Shown piece after piece: positions 1 through 7,941 of a stretch of DNA of 26,829 bases (within the stretch, counting starts at the first letter, position 1; each line of letters begins with the position of its first letter). Location of the stretch: the NCBI GenBank assembly GCA_002825515.1, contig PJET01000119.1, positions 1 through 26,829 on the forward strand. Reading direction: 5' to 3'. Under the pieces are notes generated by a model. The model saw nothing but the letters and a program-made list of their open reading frames with translations, was not told the origin of the DNA and ran no database searches. The DNA comes from Candidatus Thorarchaeota archaeon MP11T_1. Lineage in GTDB: Archaea > Asgardarchaeota > Thorarchaeia > Thorarchaeales > Thorarchaeaceae. Made by a program: the position numbers and the translations under genes.

Positions 1-114
1 GCGGGATTGAACTTCGAGATAAAAGAGGGCGATGAAGTAAGTGTTGCTAGCGGATCTATTAGGCTTGAGCTAGGTGACGATGCTGAAGCATGGTATAGAG
101 AGCTTTGGGGATAA
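1..114 (+). CDS. C-terminal end of an unidentified protein (cut by window edge)
   Basis: Frame 1 is open from the first base and ends at TAA (112-114), giving 37 residues that finish in EAWYRELWG. The segment is rich in Asp/Glu and alternating hydrophobics, as in a small beta domain with an amphipathic end. I do not recognise the family. It lies 61 nt upstream of the glutamine synthetase-like gene on the same strand, so the two may be co-transcribed. That it is coding rests only on the open frame, its protein-like composition and its position. Confidence 0.55.
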   Translation, partial: AGLNFEIKEGDEVSVASGSIRLELGDDAEAWYRELWG

Positions 115-175
115 ACCAAGACACTTAAACGGAAGTTAAAACGAACGAGAGAGGCAAGTCCTTGGGGGTTTAGCT

Positions 176-1483
176 ATGTCAGAGAAGATTGAGTTCATAG
201 AGTTGAGATTCCCAGATTTACTTGGCAGATTGAAAGCTATGATTGTACCCTGCAATCCAGCAGAAACTATTGAAGAAGTTGCTAAGGACCCAGTTTTGAA
301 ACGAGGAACAAGTTGTGATGGTAGCTCGGTGACTGGTTTGGCGAAGGTAGAATCATCAGATCTCCAGCTAGAGCCAGATTCAACATCTTTGATTGAATTA
401 CCCTACGTAGCACATAGAACTGCAGCGGCAATGTGTTATATTAGAGAAAAAATTCCAGAAGGCAAATCTGTGGAGTTTTTCTCTCTTGATAGTAGAGGAC
501 GGCTCAACACGATAAGCAAGGAGTTATTGCAAGGAAAGATTCAGCTCAAAGTTAAAGTCGAACCCGAGTTTCATTTTATTACACCAGATGGAGAACCGTT
601 TGATGAAGCAGGCTATGCGGATACATTTCCCAATAGTCCAGGAATGGATTTACTTCTCGATTTGGCATCATCTCTGAGATCTCTTGGAATAAAAACAAGA
701 GTGATTCATCACGAGGTTGGTGAATCTCAACAGGAGATAGAGTTAGATTTCGATGACGCAACAAGAATGGCTGATAATATACTGTTATTCAAGAACTTAG
801 CCAGGTTAATCGCCCAAAATCAAGGTATAGATGTTACCTTTATGCCAAAGCCCTTTGAGGGTTCAGCTGGGAATGGTCTTCACTGTCATCTACAGCTCTG
901 GGATGGTGATAAGAACCTGTTTGGTGTTGATGGTGCATCTGAACTGTCAGAAACAGCGAAAATGTTTATTGCAGGGCTTTTAGAACATGCCCCAGCTATT
1001 ACAGCTATATCCAATCCGACTATCAACTCATACAAGCGACTTGTGCCGCATCACGAAGCGCCTGTGTATATTACATGGGGATTCATGAACAGAACAGTTC
1101 TAATCAGAGTGCCAATGTTTGAATCTGGTGCGAAAGCTGCAATAGAATTACGCTCTGCAGATCCGCTAACAAACCCATATTTACTGTTCACTGTAATTAT
1201 TGCAGCTGGAATGGATGGTGTAAATCGAGAACTCTCACCACCCGACCCACGAAGTGAGGATATTTTTCAAATGAGTGATGATGAGAGAGATAAACTAGGA
1301 ATTAAGATACTCCCAACCACTCTAGAAGATGCACTTGACAGCTTAGAAGCGGATAGTGTTATCTGTGATGCAATAGGTCACGATATTGTAAAGTCATTCG
1401 TGAGAATTAAACGAAAGGAATGGCGAGAATACACAAGTAATATCGTAACTGATTGGGAGTGGGACATGTATGAGGATAATTAG
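176..1483 (+). CDS. glnA: Glutamine synthetase family protein (GlnA, type I-like)
   Basis: Predicted to ligate ammonia to glutamate using ATP, or to act as a related gamma-glutamyl ligase, in the cytoplasm. The 435-residue length suits GSI. The beta-grasp N-domain carries DGSS (48-51). Catalytic-domain residues visible are E129 and E131 in VEPEF, E180 in HHEVG, E187, H236 in GNGLHCH, R288 and E294 in KRLVPHHEAP, R306 and R311 in NRTVLIRVP, and E324/R326 in ELRS. All the metal, ATP and glutamate ligands known from GSI therefore seem present. The flap segment reads VPHHEAPVYITWGFMNR, where family members I know mostly have VPGYEAPVY followed by WS, so the substrate may differ. There is no obvious adenylylation tyrosine segment. 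The ATG at 176 follows only a weak G-rich ribosome site. Its 3' end overlaps the convergent aminotransferase by 4 nt. Confidence 0.88.
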   Translation: MSEKIEFIELRFPDLLGRLKAMIVPCNPAETIEEVAKDPVLKRGTSCDGSSVTGLAKVESSDLQLEPDSTSLIELPYVAHRTAAAMCYIREKIPEGKSVEFFSLDSRGRLNTISKELLQGKIQLKVKVEPEFHFITPDGEPFDEAGYADTFPNSPGMDLLLDLASSLRSLGIKTRVIHHEVGESQQEIELDFDDATRMADNILLFKNLARLIAQNQGIDVTFMPKPFEGSAGNGLHCHLQLWDGDKNLFGVDGASELSETAKMFIAGLLEHAPAITAISNPTINSYKRLVPHHEAPVYITWGFMNRTVLIRVPMFESGAKAAIELRSADPLTNPYLLFTVIIAAGMDGVNRELSPPDPRSEDIFQMSDDERDKLGIKILPTTLEDALDSLEADSVICDAIGHDIVKSFVRIKRKEWREYTSNIVTDWEWDMYEDN

Positions 1484-2655
1484 TTCTTCTTGAAGAAATC
1501 AGATAGTCGATCAAAGGCTTCATCAACAGCCTCAGGAGTCAATGGTCCAATTGAAATGCGTACATGACCCTCACCGACAGCACCGAATATCGCTCCTGGA
1601 AGAATTAACGTTCCAGTGGATTGAAGGATATCCATAACTAGCTTTCGTGAGTCATGACATTCTTTTATTCGTGGGAAGAGATAGAATGTACCTTTTGTAT
1701 GGACAACATCAAGTGCATCAATTTCCCGTATGCGAAGGTATGCTAGGTCTCTAAGAAGACTCAACCTTTGCAACTCTTGCTCAACTGTATCAAGCCCTTT
1801 TTTCAGCACTTCCAAAGCAAGTATTTGACCGGCTGTAGGGGCACAAATAGTCATTGTATCCTGTACCTTAAGAAACTCTTTGATGAACTCCTGGGAACCA
1901 ATAACATATCCTACACGCCATCCACTCATACCGAAGTCCTTTGAGAAACTTCCAATAGTAACAACATTGTGTTCAGCTTCTTGGCGAGCTCGAGGACTAT
2001 AGTGTTCAGCTCCTTCAAAAACCATGCTTGAGTATGTTTCATCAGATATTAGCAATAGATCATGCTGCAAGCAGAGATCAATAATTGCGTCAATTTTTTC
2101 CCTATCATATACTGCTCCTGTCGGGTTATTAGGAGATATCAAAAAAATCGCACGTGTTTTTTCATCTATAGCAGTTTCAATATCTTCAACTTGTGGTTGA
2201 AAATTCGAGTCAACTGGAACCTCTTTTATCTCAGCACTCGCTAGATTTACAGCCATTACTGAGTTGAAGTAGTATGGAGATGGCATGATAACATTTTGAC
2301 TTGGTTCAATGACTGTAAGAATTGTACCAGCAAATGCATTATTTGCACCGGCGGTAATAACTATCTCATCTTGCGGATTCGCGTCGATATCGAATTTCTG
2401 ACGAACGTAGAGTGCTATCTCTTCACGTAACTCAACAAGACCTTCATCAGGAGTGTATACATGCGTAGTGGGATGGGAGATTCGTTCCTTTAATGAATTA
2501 AGTGCATCCTCTGGAGGTATGTGACCTGGTATTCCCTGACCCAGGTTCAAGAAGCCTGGAGATGAGCTAAAGCGTTTTGCGGCCTCAGCTAGTTTGACAA
2601 TAGGAGGAGGGATAATACCATCAGTGCGGTACTTCATTGATTGCACCAGTTGCAT
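1480..2655 (-). CDS. Class I/II PLP-dependent aminotransferase (aspartate aminotransferase family)
   Basis: Predicted cytoplasmic pyridoxal-phosphate aminotransferase for aspartate, an aromatic or another amino acid; the substrate cannot be read from sequence. At 391 residues it is the usual length for fold type I. Visible motifs are YTPDEG near the N-terminus, SPNNPTG (174-180, with the PLP-contacting Asn), SDETYSS (D205, Y208), the Schiff-base lysine K239 in SFSKDFGMSGWRVGY, and a C-terminal HVRIS whose Arg would bind the substrate carboxylate. The ATG at 2655 or the ATG six codons later could be the start; neither has a clear ribosome site. Its 3' end overlaps the glutamine synthetase-like gene, a nitrogen-metabolism pairing. 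A 7-bp inverted repeat lies 17-40 nt upstream of the start. Confidence 0.9.
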   Translation of the reverse strand: MQLVQSMKYRTDGIIPPPIVKLAEAAKRFSSSPGFLNLGQGIPGHIPPEDALNSLKERISHPTTHVYTPDEGLVELREEIALYVRQKFDIDANPQDEIVITAGANNAFAGTILTVIEPSQNVIMPSPYYFNSVMAVNLASAEIKEVPVDSNFQPQVEDIETAIDEKTRAIFLISPNNPTGAVYDREKIDAIIDLCLQHDLLLISDETYSSMVFEGAEHYSPRARQEAEHNVVTIGSFSKDFGMSGWRVGYVIGSQEFIKEFLKVQDTMTICAPTAGQILALEVLKKGLDTVEQELQRLSLLRDLAYLRIREIDALDVVHTKGTFYLFPRIKECHDSRKLVMDILQSTGTLILPGAIFGAVGEGHVRISIGPLTPEAVDEAFDRLSDFFKKN

Positions 2656-2671
2656 CTACTTTAGAGGGTTC

Positions 2672-2695
2672 TTCAGAAACCAAGAGTCTTCTGAA
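2672..2695. repeat. Inverted repeat upstream of the aminotransferase
   Basis: TTCAGAA, 10 nt, TTCTGAA: the two 7-bp arms are exact reverse complements. It sits 17-40 nt upstream of the aminotransferase ATG, where an archaeal initiation region would lie, so it could be an operator or a leader hairpin. Function is inferred from position only. Confidence 0.45.
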
Positions 2696-2733
2696 AATGT
2701 ATGACCTGTGTACCCAGTATCAAAGATTGCTTT

Positions 2734-2750
2734 GTATGATATAACTATAC
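2734..2750 (+). promoter_or_regulatory. TATA-like region for the CDF transporter gene
   Basis: The A/T-rich element GTATGATATAACTATAC lies 66-82 nt before the preferred ATG at 2816. Its outer GTAT/ATAC ends are inverted. Initiation would fall near 2765-2775, leaving a 40-50 nt leader. Recognised by eye only. Confidence 0.35.
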
Positions 2751-2815
2751 CCAAAAATTGTTCTTAATTGACAAGCATTATATCCATGTTTGTTTGGCGC
2801 TTCGATGTGACTAGT

Positions 2816-4210
2816 ATGGATCCAATCACAATGGGAAGAAAAGAGGTACAGCGAGCTGCAGCTTGGTCAGTAATGTCTGCTGCTTTTCTCACAGTCATCA
2901 AACTAGTCACGGGAATATTGACTAACTCTCTGGGAGTGATCTCTGAAGCACTCCATAGCGGATTGGACCTTTTGGCTGCAGGTATTACCCTATTAGCAGT
3001 TAGAAGAGCTTCGAAAGCTCCAGATTCCGAACATCAATTTGGTCATGGAAAAATAGAGAATTTTGCAGCATTGTCTGAAACAATTATTCTTTGGGTAACA
3101 TCATTCTGGATAATATACGAAGCTCTAAGGAGAATAGAGCTCCAAGAATGGCCAGAAGCCTCAGAATGGGGAATATTGGTCATGGCAATTGGAGTCGTTG
3201 TAACATACTTTCAGAGTAGAGTATTATACAATGCTGCAAATAATCATGGAAGTCAAGCTTTGGAGGCAGATGCACTTCATTTTAGAACTGACATGATAAG
3301 TTCGGTTGTAGTACTCTTGGGATTAGGATTTGTCCAATTAGATTTCCCAATAGCAGACCCAATCGCAGCTATCGGTGTTGCAATAATCATTTTCATAGTT
3401 TCATATAGACTTGGTAGAAGAACTTTCGATGCTTTGACAGATAAAGCTCCTGAAGGAACACAAGATAAAATCACAAGCATGGTATCAGAAGTAAGTGGAG
3501 TAGTAGATTGTACGCGTGTTCGCGTGCGTCACTCGGGTCCAGAGTTGTTTGCGGACATTGTTGTGAAGGTTGACCAAAACGTAGCAACAAGTGAAGCTCA
3601 TAATATTGCTGAAACCATTGAGCAGAAGCTTGAAGAGTTAGCTCCAAGAGTCGATGTTATTGTTCACATAGAACCTGCTGAATTGGATAAGGAACAATAC
3701 TCGGAGATGAATATATACGACCAGATGCAGGTTGTTGCTAGAAGACTACCAGAAGTACAGAGTGTTCACAATATTCGGGTATTCGAGATATCCAACGAAT
3801 TGGACATAGCAGCTGACTTAGAAATGCTTTCAGATTTTACACTAGAAGATGCTCACGCTGTATCTGAGCGATTTGAAGAGAGCCTTAGGGAATTAATTAG
3901 TAACATCAATTCCGTGACACTTCACTTAGAAACATCCCTTACCAAAGATAATAGCGCTGATATCACATCTAAATCATCAGATATTGTTGAATCTGTGAAG
4001 AAAATCGTGACTGAATTCTCTCCACCAATCGATTATAAAAAATCAACAATAAAGAGAGAGAGTTCAGGAATAGCAGTCTTGCTAGATTGCACAATACCTG
4101 GTAATATCCCACTGACTGAGAGTCATGAGATTGCTGAAGCAATCAAGAAGAAGATTATAGAAACACTTCAGGTTGTAAAAACAGTATACGTTCACTTCGA
4201 CCCTGTTTGA
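2816..4210 (+). CDS. Cation diffusion facilitator (CDF) metal exporter with extended cytoplasmic tail
   Basis: Predicted proton-coupled exporter of Zn2+ or a similar divalent metal. The first ~205 residues hold about six membrane helices. The HxxxD pairs of the family's transport site are H47/D51 in EALHSGLD and H155/D159 in ALHFRTD; the conserved FGHGKIE loop is also present. His plus Asp in both helices is typical of zinc-preferring members. CDFs usually end in one ~80-residue dimerisation domain. Here about 255 residues follow, and they look like three successive copies (about 210-295, 300-380, 385-464), each with a VxxVHxxxV-like strand, an SEAH/EDAH/TESHEIAE helix and an IVHIEP/VTLHLE/VYVHFD strand. 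The frame extends up to a TTG at 2768, but ATG 2816 is preferred because GATGTGA, close to GAGGTGA, precedes it by 5 nt. An ATG at 2786 is possible. Confidence 0.88.
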   Translation: MDPITMGRKEVQRAAAWSVMSAAFLTVIKLVTGILTNSLGVISEALHSGLDLLAAGITLLAVRRASKAPDSEHQFGHGKIENFAALSETIILWVTSFWIIYEALRRIELQEWPEASEWGILVMAIGVVVTYFQSRVLYNAANNHGSQALEADALHFRTDMISSVVVLLGLGFVQLDFPIADPIAAIGVAIIIFIVSYRLGRRTFDALTDKAPEGTQDKITSMVSEVSGVVDCTRVRVRHSGPELFADIVVKVDQNVATSEAHNIAETIEQKLEELAPRVDVIVHIEPAELDKEQYSEMNIYDQMQVVARRLPEVQSVHNIRVFEISNELDIAADLEMLSDFTLEDAHAVSERFEESLRELISNINSVTLHLETSLTKDNSADITSKSSDIVESVKKIVTEFSPPIDYKKSTIKRESSGIAVLLDCTIPGNIPLTESHEIAEAIKKKIIETLQVVKTVYVHFDPV

Positions 4211-4261
4211 CCCAAGCTTAATATCCAGCCACGATTGATGAAATACAGAGGTGCTGAAAAG

Positions 4262-5041
4262 ATGAAAGAAGATTGTGCAGTGAAAATATTAGGAGCTCCA
4301 GAAGCGCAAGTAGTGCAAACAAAAGAAATCGAAATGGATCAACCTTTGCTTGTTTGTTGTTTCCCCTCAGCAGGAGTTGTTGGCACAATTGCGGCAAATA
4401 CTCTGATTGAGAAGTTTGCAATGGAAGAAGTTGCCCATGTCAGATCAAGATTTATGCCCTCAGCAGCGGTGTTCTTGGATGGACGATTACGGCATCCTTT
4501 CAGAATTTATGGTCATAAAGAAAAGAATCTGCTTGTTGTGACTGCAGAATTACCAGTCGCAGATGATGGACTCTATGCAGTTAGTTCTGCGCTTCTAGAT
4601 TGGGGAGCAACTATAGGAGTAAAAGAAACCGTCATTCTTGATGGAATTCCGGTGCAAGGCCTCCCTTCAGACCGGAAAGTGTTATTCGCAGCAGAAGAAG
4701 AGAAGATTGGCGAATTGAAAGAAGACGAAACAATGGAGATTCTCACAAAAGGTATCATTACAGGTATAGCGGGTTCAATCCTTTCTGAAACATTATGTAG
4801 AGACATGGTTGGGTTTGCACTTCTAACTCCGGCTATTGCAATGGTCCCCGACCCGGAGGGTGCAGTTCAACTTCTTGAGGCGCTTAATAGACTCTACAAA
4901 GTAGATGTTGATGTTTCCGAATTAAAGGAGAGCGCAACAGAGATACGAAAGAAGATGGAAGATATGGCTCAGCAAGTTGAGGGGCTTCGAAGACAACAGC
5001 CAAGTGCTGGCCGACCCGGTTATGAAAGAATGTATGCATGA
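4262..5041 (+). CDS. PAC2 family protein (proteasome-assembly-chaperone-like)
   Basis: A 259-residue cytoplasmic protein of the PAC2 family, relatives of eukaryotic proteasome assembly chaperones that are widespread in archaea with no settled role. Recognisable stretches are the opening PLLVCCFPSAGVVGTIAANTLIE, RPHPFRIYG-type strand (here RHPFRIYG), LLVVTAELPV, VILDGIPVQG, GSILSETLCRD and the closing TPAIAMVPDPEGAVQLLEALNRLY. The last ~45 residues (ELKESATEIRKKMEDMAQQ) form a probable coiled coil, followed by a disordered tail. The start is set at ATG 4262 because GAGGTG (4248-4253) lies 8 nt upstream; TTG 4235 and ATG 4238 in the same frame lack such a site. No proteasome gene is visible nearby. 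Confidence 0.85.
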   Translation: MKEDCAVKILGAPEAQVVQTKEIEMDQPLLVCCFPSAGVVGTIAANTLIEKFAMEEVAHVRSRFMPSAAVFLDGRLRHPFRIYGHKEKNLLVVTAELPVADDGLYAVSSALLDWGATIGVKETVILDGIPVQGLPSDRKVLFAAEEEKIGELKEDETMEILTKGIITGIAGSILSETLCRDMVGFALLTPAIAMVPDPEGAVQLLEALNRLYKVDVDVSELKESATEIRKKMEDMAQQVEGLRRQQPSAGRPGYERMYA

Positions 5042-5044
5042 TGT

Positions 5045-5602
5045 TCAGTCTGTGCAGGTCTCATAGGCTTCTTTTGCACCTTGAGCATTCCGTTCTCCCA
5101 CCTTCCCAGACCACTTCTCACAGATGACTTTCTGGACTGTTTCGAGTTTCACTAATCCTGTCGCCTTTGCAAATGCACCTAACATGGTGGTGTTAATGAC
5201 CGGTAAACCTCCCACGAGTAATCCGTTCTTCAATGCAATACCAGTCCCATCGTAGGTGTAGACATGTCCTTTTGGTAGCTCGATTTCACTAGGTTTCTTA
5301 GGAGAATTGATGATGACTTTTCCATCATCTACGAGACCTTCAGTGATATCAATCAAATCTAGAATAGAGGAATCTAGAACTGCAACAATATCGGGAGTAT
5401 AAATTTGACTTCTTACATTGATTTCTTCATCAGAGATACGTGTGAATGCTTTTACAGGAGCGCCTCGACGCTCTGCACCGAAATAAGGGAATGCTTGCAC
5501 ACCCTTGTAACCATCAATATATGCAGCTTTTGCTAGTAGTTCAGCGGAGGTCACGCCGCCTTGTCCACCTCGACCATGCCATCGAATTTCAATCATCTTC
5601 AT
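5045..5602 (-). CDS. porG: 2-oxoacid:ferredoxin oxidoreductase gamma subunit (PorG-like)
   Basis: Gamma subunit of pyruvate or a related 2-oxoacid ferredoxin oxidoreductase, which interconverts the 2-oxoacid plus CoA with acyl-CoA, CO2 and reduced ferredoxin. The 185 residues begin IEIRWHGRGGQGGVTSAELLA, followed by QAFPYFGAERRGAPVKAFTRI and GLPVINTTMLGAFAKATG, all strong family signatures. The start ATG at 5602 has GGAG 8 nt upstream. The alpha, beta and delta subunits, normally adjacent, are absent on both sides, so this is an orphan gamma gene whose partners must be elsewhere. The exact 2-oxoacid cannot be told from gamma alone. It ends 3 nt from the convergent PAC2 gene. Confidence 0.93.
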   Translation of the reverse strand: MKMIEIRWHGRGGQGGVTSAELLAKAAYIDGYKGVQAFPYFGAERRGAPVKAFTRISDEEINVRSQIYTPDIVAVLDSSILDLIDITEGLVDDGKVIINSPKKPSEIELPKGHVYTYDGTGIALKNGLLVGGLPVINTTMLGAFAKATGLVKLETVQKVICEKWSGKVGERNAQGAKEAYETCTD

Positions 5603-5703
5603 CTGAAAGACTCCTAGAAACTGACCCTATTGGCAACCCCTGCGCGGTATTGGCTCAACATAACCTTTACGTTCCCACTATGTATCAATAATACGTGCGT
5701 TAA

Positions 5704-6516
5704 ATGGATGAATACATGAGAAGAAATAGAGAACTTTGGGATAAATTGGCAAAACCTCACTATAAATCAGAGTTTTATGATGTTGAGGGATTTCTCAAAG
5801 GAAATCAGACGCTAGATCCAGTTGAGATAGCGGAACTCCCAAGCTTACTTGGAAAAAAGGTTCTACACCTTATGTGTCATTTCGGGCTGGATACATTATC
5901 AATGGCACGATTAGGTGCAGCTGCAACCGGAGTAGACTTTTCATCAGAGGCAATAGAGTTGGCAAGAGAGTTGAGTGAGATTGCGAAGATAGATGCTACA
6001 TTTGTATGCTCGAACATCTACGATCTGCCAGATAAATTGGAGGAAAAGTTTGACATCGTCTTCACATCAGGAGGTGTACTCGTTTGGCTTCCAGATCTTG
6101 AGAAATGGGCCAATATCATTTCAGATTTGCTCAAGCCAGGGGGTATCTTCTATATCCGTGATTTCCATCCATTTGCCTCAATTTTTGATAATGAAGATAG
6201 TGCAACAGAGCTTCAGGTAAAATATCCATACTTTCAGGGCAGAGAGCCTTTGAAATTTGAATTTGAAGGGTCATATGCTTCAGGAGATGCATCAATCGGA
6301 ATAAATCCATCTTACGAATGGAACCATCCAATTTCAAAAATATTCAATGTTTTAATTGATGCTGGATTGACAATTGAATTCTTCCACGAGTTTCCTATCA
6401 CACGTTTCAAGGCTTTTCCTTTCATGGTTGAAAAAGAATCTGGAGGGTGGGTTCTGCCAGAAAATGAGAATTTGATTCCACTAATGTTCTCTTTGAAGGC
6501 TACAAAATCTGGCTAG
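5704..6516 (+). CDS. Class I SAM-dependent methyltransferase
   Basis: A 270-residue Rossmann-fold methyltransferase of unknown substrate. The SAM-binding motif I is VLHLMCHFGLDTLSMARLGA (from about residue 53), a variant in which CHFG replaces the common GCGxG; this wording is typical of a widespread uncharacterised subfamily. GVDFSSEAIELAR is motif II, FDIVFTSGGVLVWLPDLEKW covers motif IV, and LLKPGGIFYIRDFHPF follows. There is no ribosome site just before ATG 5704, so the mRNA may be leaderless; a second ATG lies four codons in. The end overlaps the convergent FAD oxidoreductase gene by 17 nt. Confidence 0.88.
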   Translation: MDEYMRRNRELWDKLAKPHYKSEFYDVEGFLKGNQTLDPVEIAELPSLLGKKVLHLMCHFGLDTLSMARLGAAATGVDFSSEAIELARELSEIAKIDATFVCSNIYDLPDKLEEKFDIVFTSGGVLVWLPDLEKWANIISDLLKPGGIFYIRDFHPFASIFDNEDSATELQVKYPYFQGREPLKFEFEGSYASGDASIGINPSYEWNHPISKIFNVLIDAGLTIEFFHEFPITRFKAFPFMVEKESGGWVLPENENLIPLMFSLKATKSG

Positions 6517-7885
6517 ACCTGAGGTCTTCACGAAGAGCTCGAACCACTCCATCAGCTGATTGAGCAGCCTGCTGTAGACCAACACCTGAACCTGCAGTGT
6601 CTGTTCCTACAACATATAAACCTGTAATAGGGGTTCGCGGACCGGGTCGATCAAGGTCTGTCTGACCAGGGATAAGCGCAGCACGAGTTGCATAGGACAT
6701 CTGAACATGTTCCATTTCGGTATGCTCTAAGAGCCCAGGATAGTAATCCTCCAAGCCATTGCCTTTCATTTCCTGAATCATTTCATCCTTACTTTTTTCA
6801 GGAATAGTCATCATCGCAATACCTACAAGTTCTTTGCCCTCTGGAGCACAGCTCGGATCAAAGCTTGAAATGGAAACAATCCACCTGTTTGGGTTTGGAT
6901 GTACTAGCACTCTATTCTTTCTATCACCAATCACAATCCTACGAAGACCCAACCAAAGTGTTATACCATGAGTTGCTTTCATAGTGCTCCATTTCTTGAA
7001 AAACTGCGTAATTTCTTTATTTTCAGATACGATTATCTCAGGCATAGACCAGAGTGGGATGTTGCTCACAATACGATTATGCTCTAACTTTTCTCCAGAG
7101 ACAGTGCAAGCTGTAAGGTGACCATTCTTCTCAATTATTTCTTCAACTGGAGTGTTTAGAACATAGTCCCCATTGATGGTATCGATGACTCTCTTGATTA
7201 AACCCTCCATTCCACCTATGACATAACCCTCATCGTAGTCTTCAGACCCAAACAGAAGTCTCTTCAAAGAGCCAAGTCTAGAGGATTCTCTATCTGTGTC
7301 TCTGAGTGTTCGAAGAGCTTCATAGGCTGAAGCTTCAGATATTGGCACGCCTGCTGCCATGTAGATTGCACTCTGCATAACATCCAGCATGACTTGGTTT
7401 GTTGCACCTTTTGACTGCATAAACTCTTGAAATGAAATGTCCTTGTATTTCTTCATCTCTTCGAGCTTCATTGTTTTAATTTTTGCACCAATACGAAGTA
7501 ATCCTAAACGACCACTCCAACCAGTAAGAGGCCAGCGGAGTGCTTCTCCAACACTTGAAGGGATTGTGCCAACTTTATCATGGACTCGGAATTGCCAACC
7601 TTCATGGAGAACAAACTGTGGAGGCGGAGAAAGGTATGTCTTTAGGAATCTGACAAACGCACCTCTCGTGACTCTGGTGATAACGTGTAGTCCTTGGTCC
7701 ACACGGTATCCATCCACCCAATAACTATGCCAAACTCCTCCTAGACGTTCAGCTTTTTCAAGAACTAGAACACGTTTTCCCTCAGCTGTCAACGCTAGTG
7801 CAGTTAGAAGACCGCCTGCACCTCCACCTGCAATGATAACATCATAGTCAGATGTTTCTGCCTGGCCTAAGGTAATTTCTTGCAT
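6500..7885 (-). CDS. FAD-dependent oxidoreductase, phytoene desaturase (CrtI)-like family
   Basis: A 461-residue flavoprotein that probably oxidises, reduces or isomerises a hydrophobic, possibly isoprenoid, substrate at the membrane surface. The N-terminal dinucleotide motif is VIIAGGGAGGLLTALALTAEG ending in VLVLEKAERLGG (about 16-49). The C-terminal FAD motif GLYVVGTDTAGSGVGLQQAAQSADGVV is near the end. The middle is divergent, so carotenoid desaturase, retinol saturase-like and amine-oxidase-like activities are all possible. The start at 7885 has GAGG about 11 nt upstream. It follows the Gfo/Idh gene by 56 nt on the same strand, so the two are probably one operon. Confidence 0.85.
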   Translation of the reverse strand: MQEITLGQAETSDYDVIIAGGGAGGLLTALALTAEGKRVLVLEKAERLGGVWHSYWVDGYRVDQGLHVITRVTRGAFVRFLKTYLSPPPQFVLHEGWQFRVHDKVGTIPSSVGEALRWPLTGWSGRLGLLRIGAKIKTMKLEEMKKYKDISFQEFMQSKGATNQVMLDVMQSAIYMAAGVPISEASAYEALRTLRDTDRESSRLGSLKRLLFGSEDYDEGYVIGGMEGLIKRVIDTINGDYVLNTPVEEIIEKNGHLTACTVSGEKLEHNRIVSNIPLWSMPEIIVSENKEITQFFKKWSTMKATHGITLWLGLRRIVIGDRKNRVLVHPNPNRWIVSISSFDPSCAPEGKELVGIAMMTIPEKSKDEMIQEMKGNGLEDYYPGLLEHTEMEHVQMSYATRAALIPGQTDLDRPGPRTPITGLYVVGTDTAGSGVGLQQAAQSADGVVRALREDLRSSQIL

Positions 7886-7941
7886 TGCTGAACTCGTCCT
7901 CTCGGGTAGTCTAGGACTACTTAAGGGTGTTCAATAGGCTT

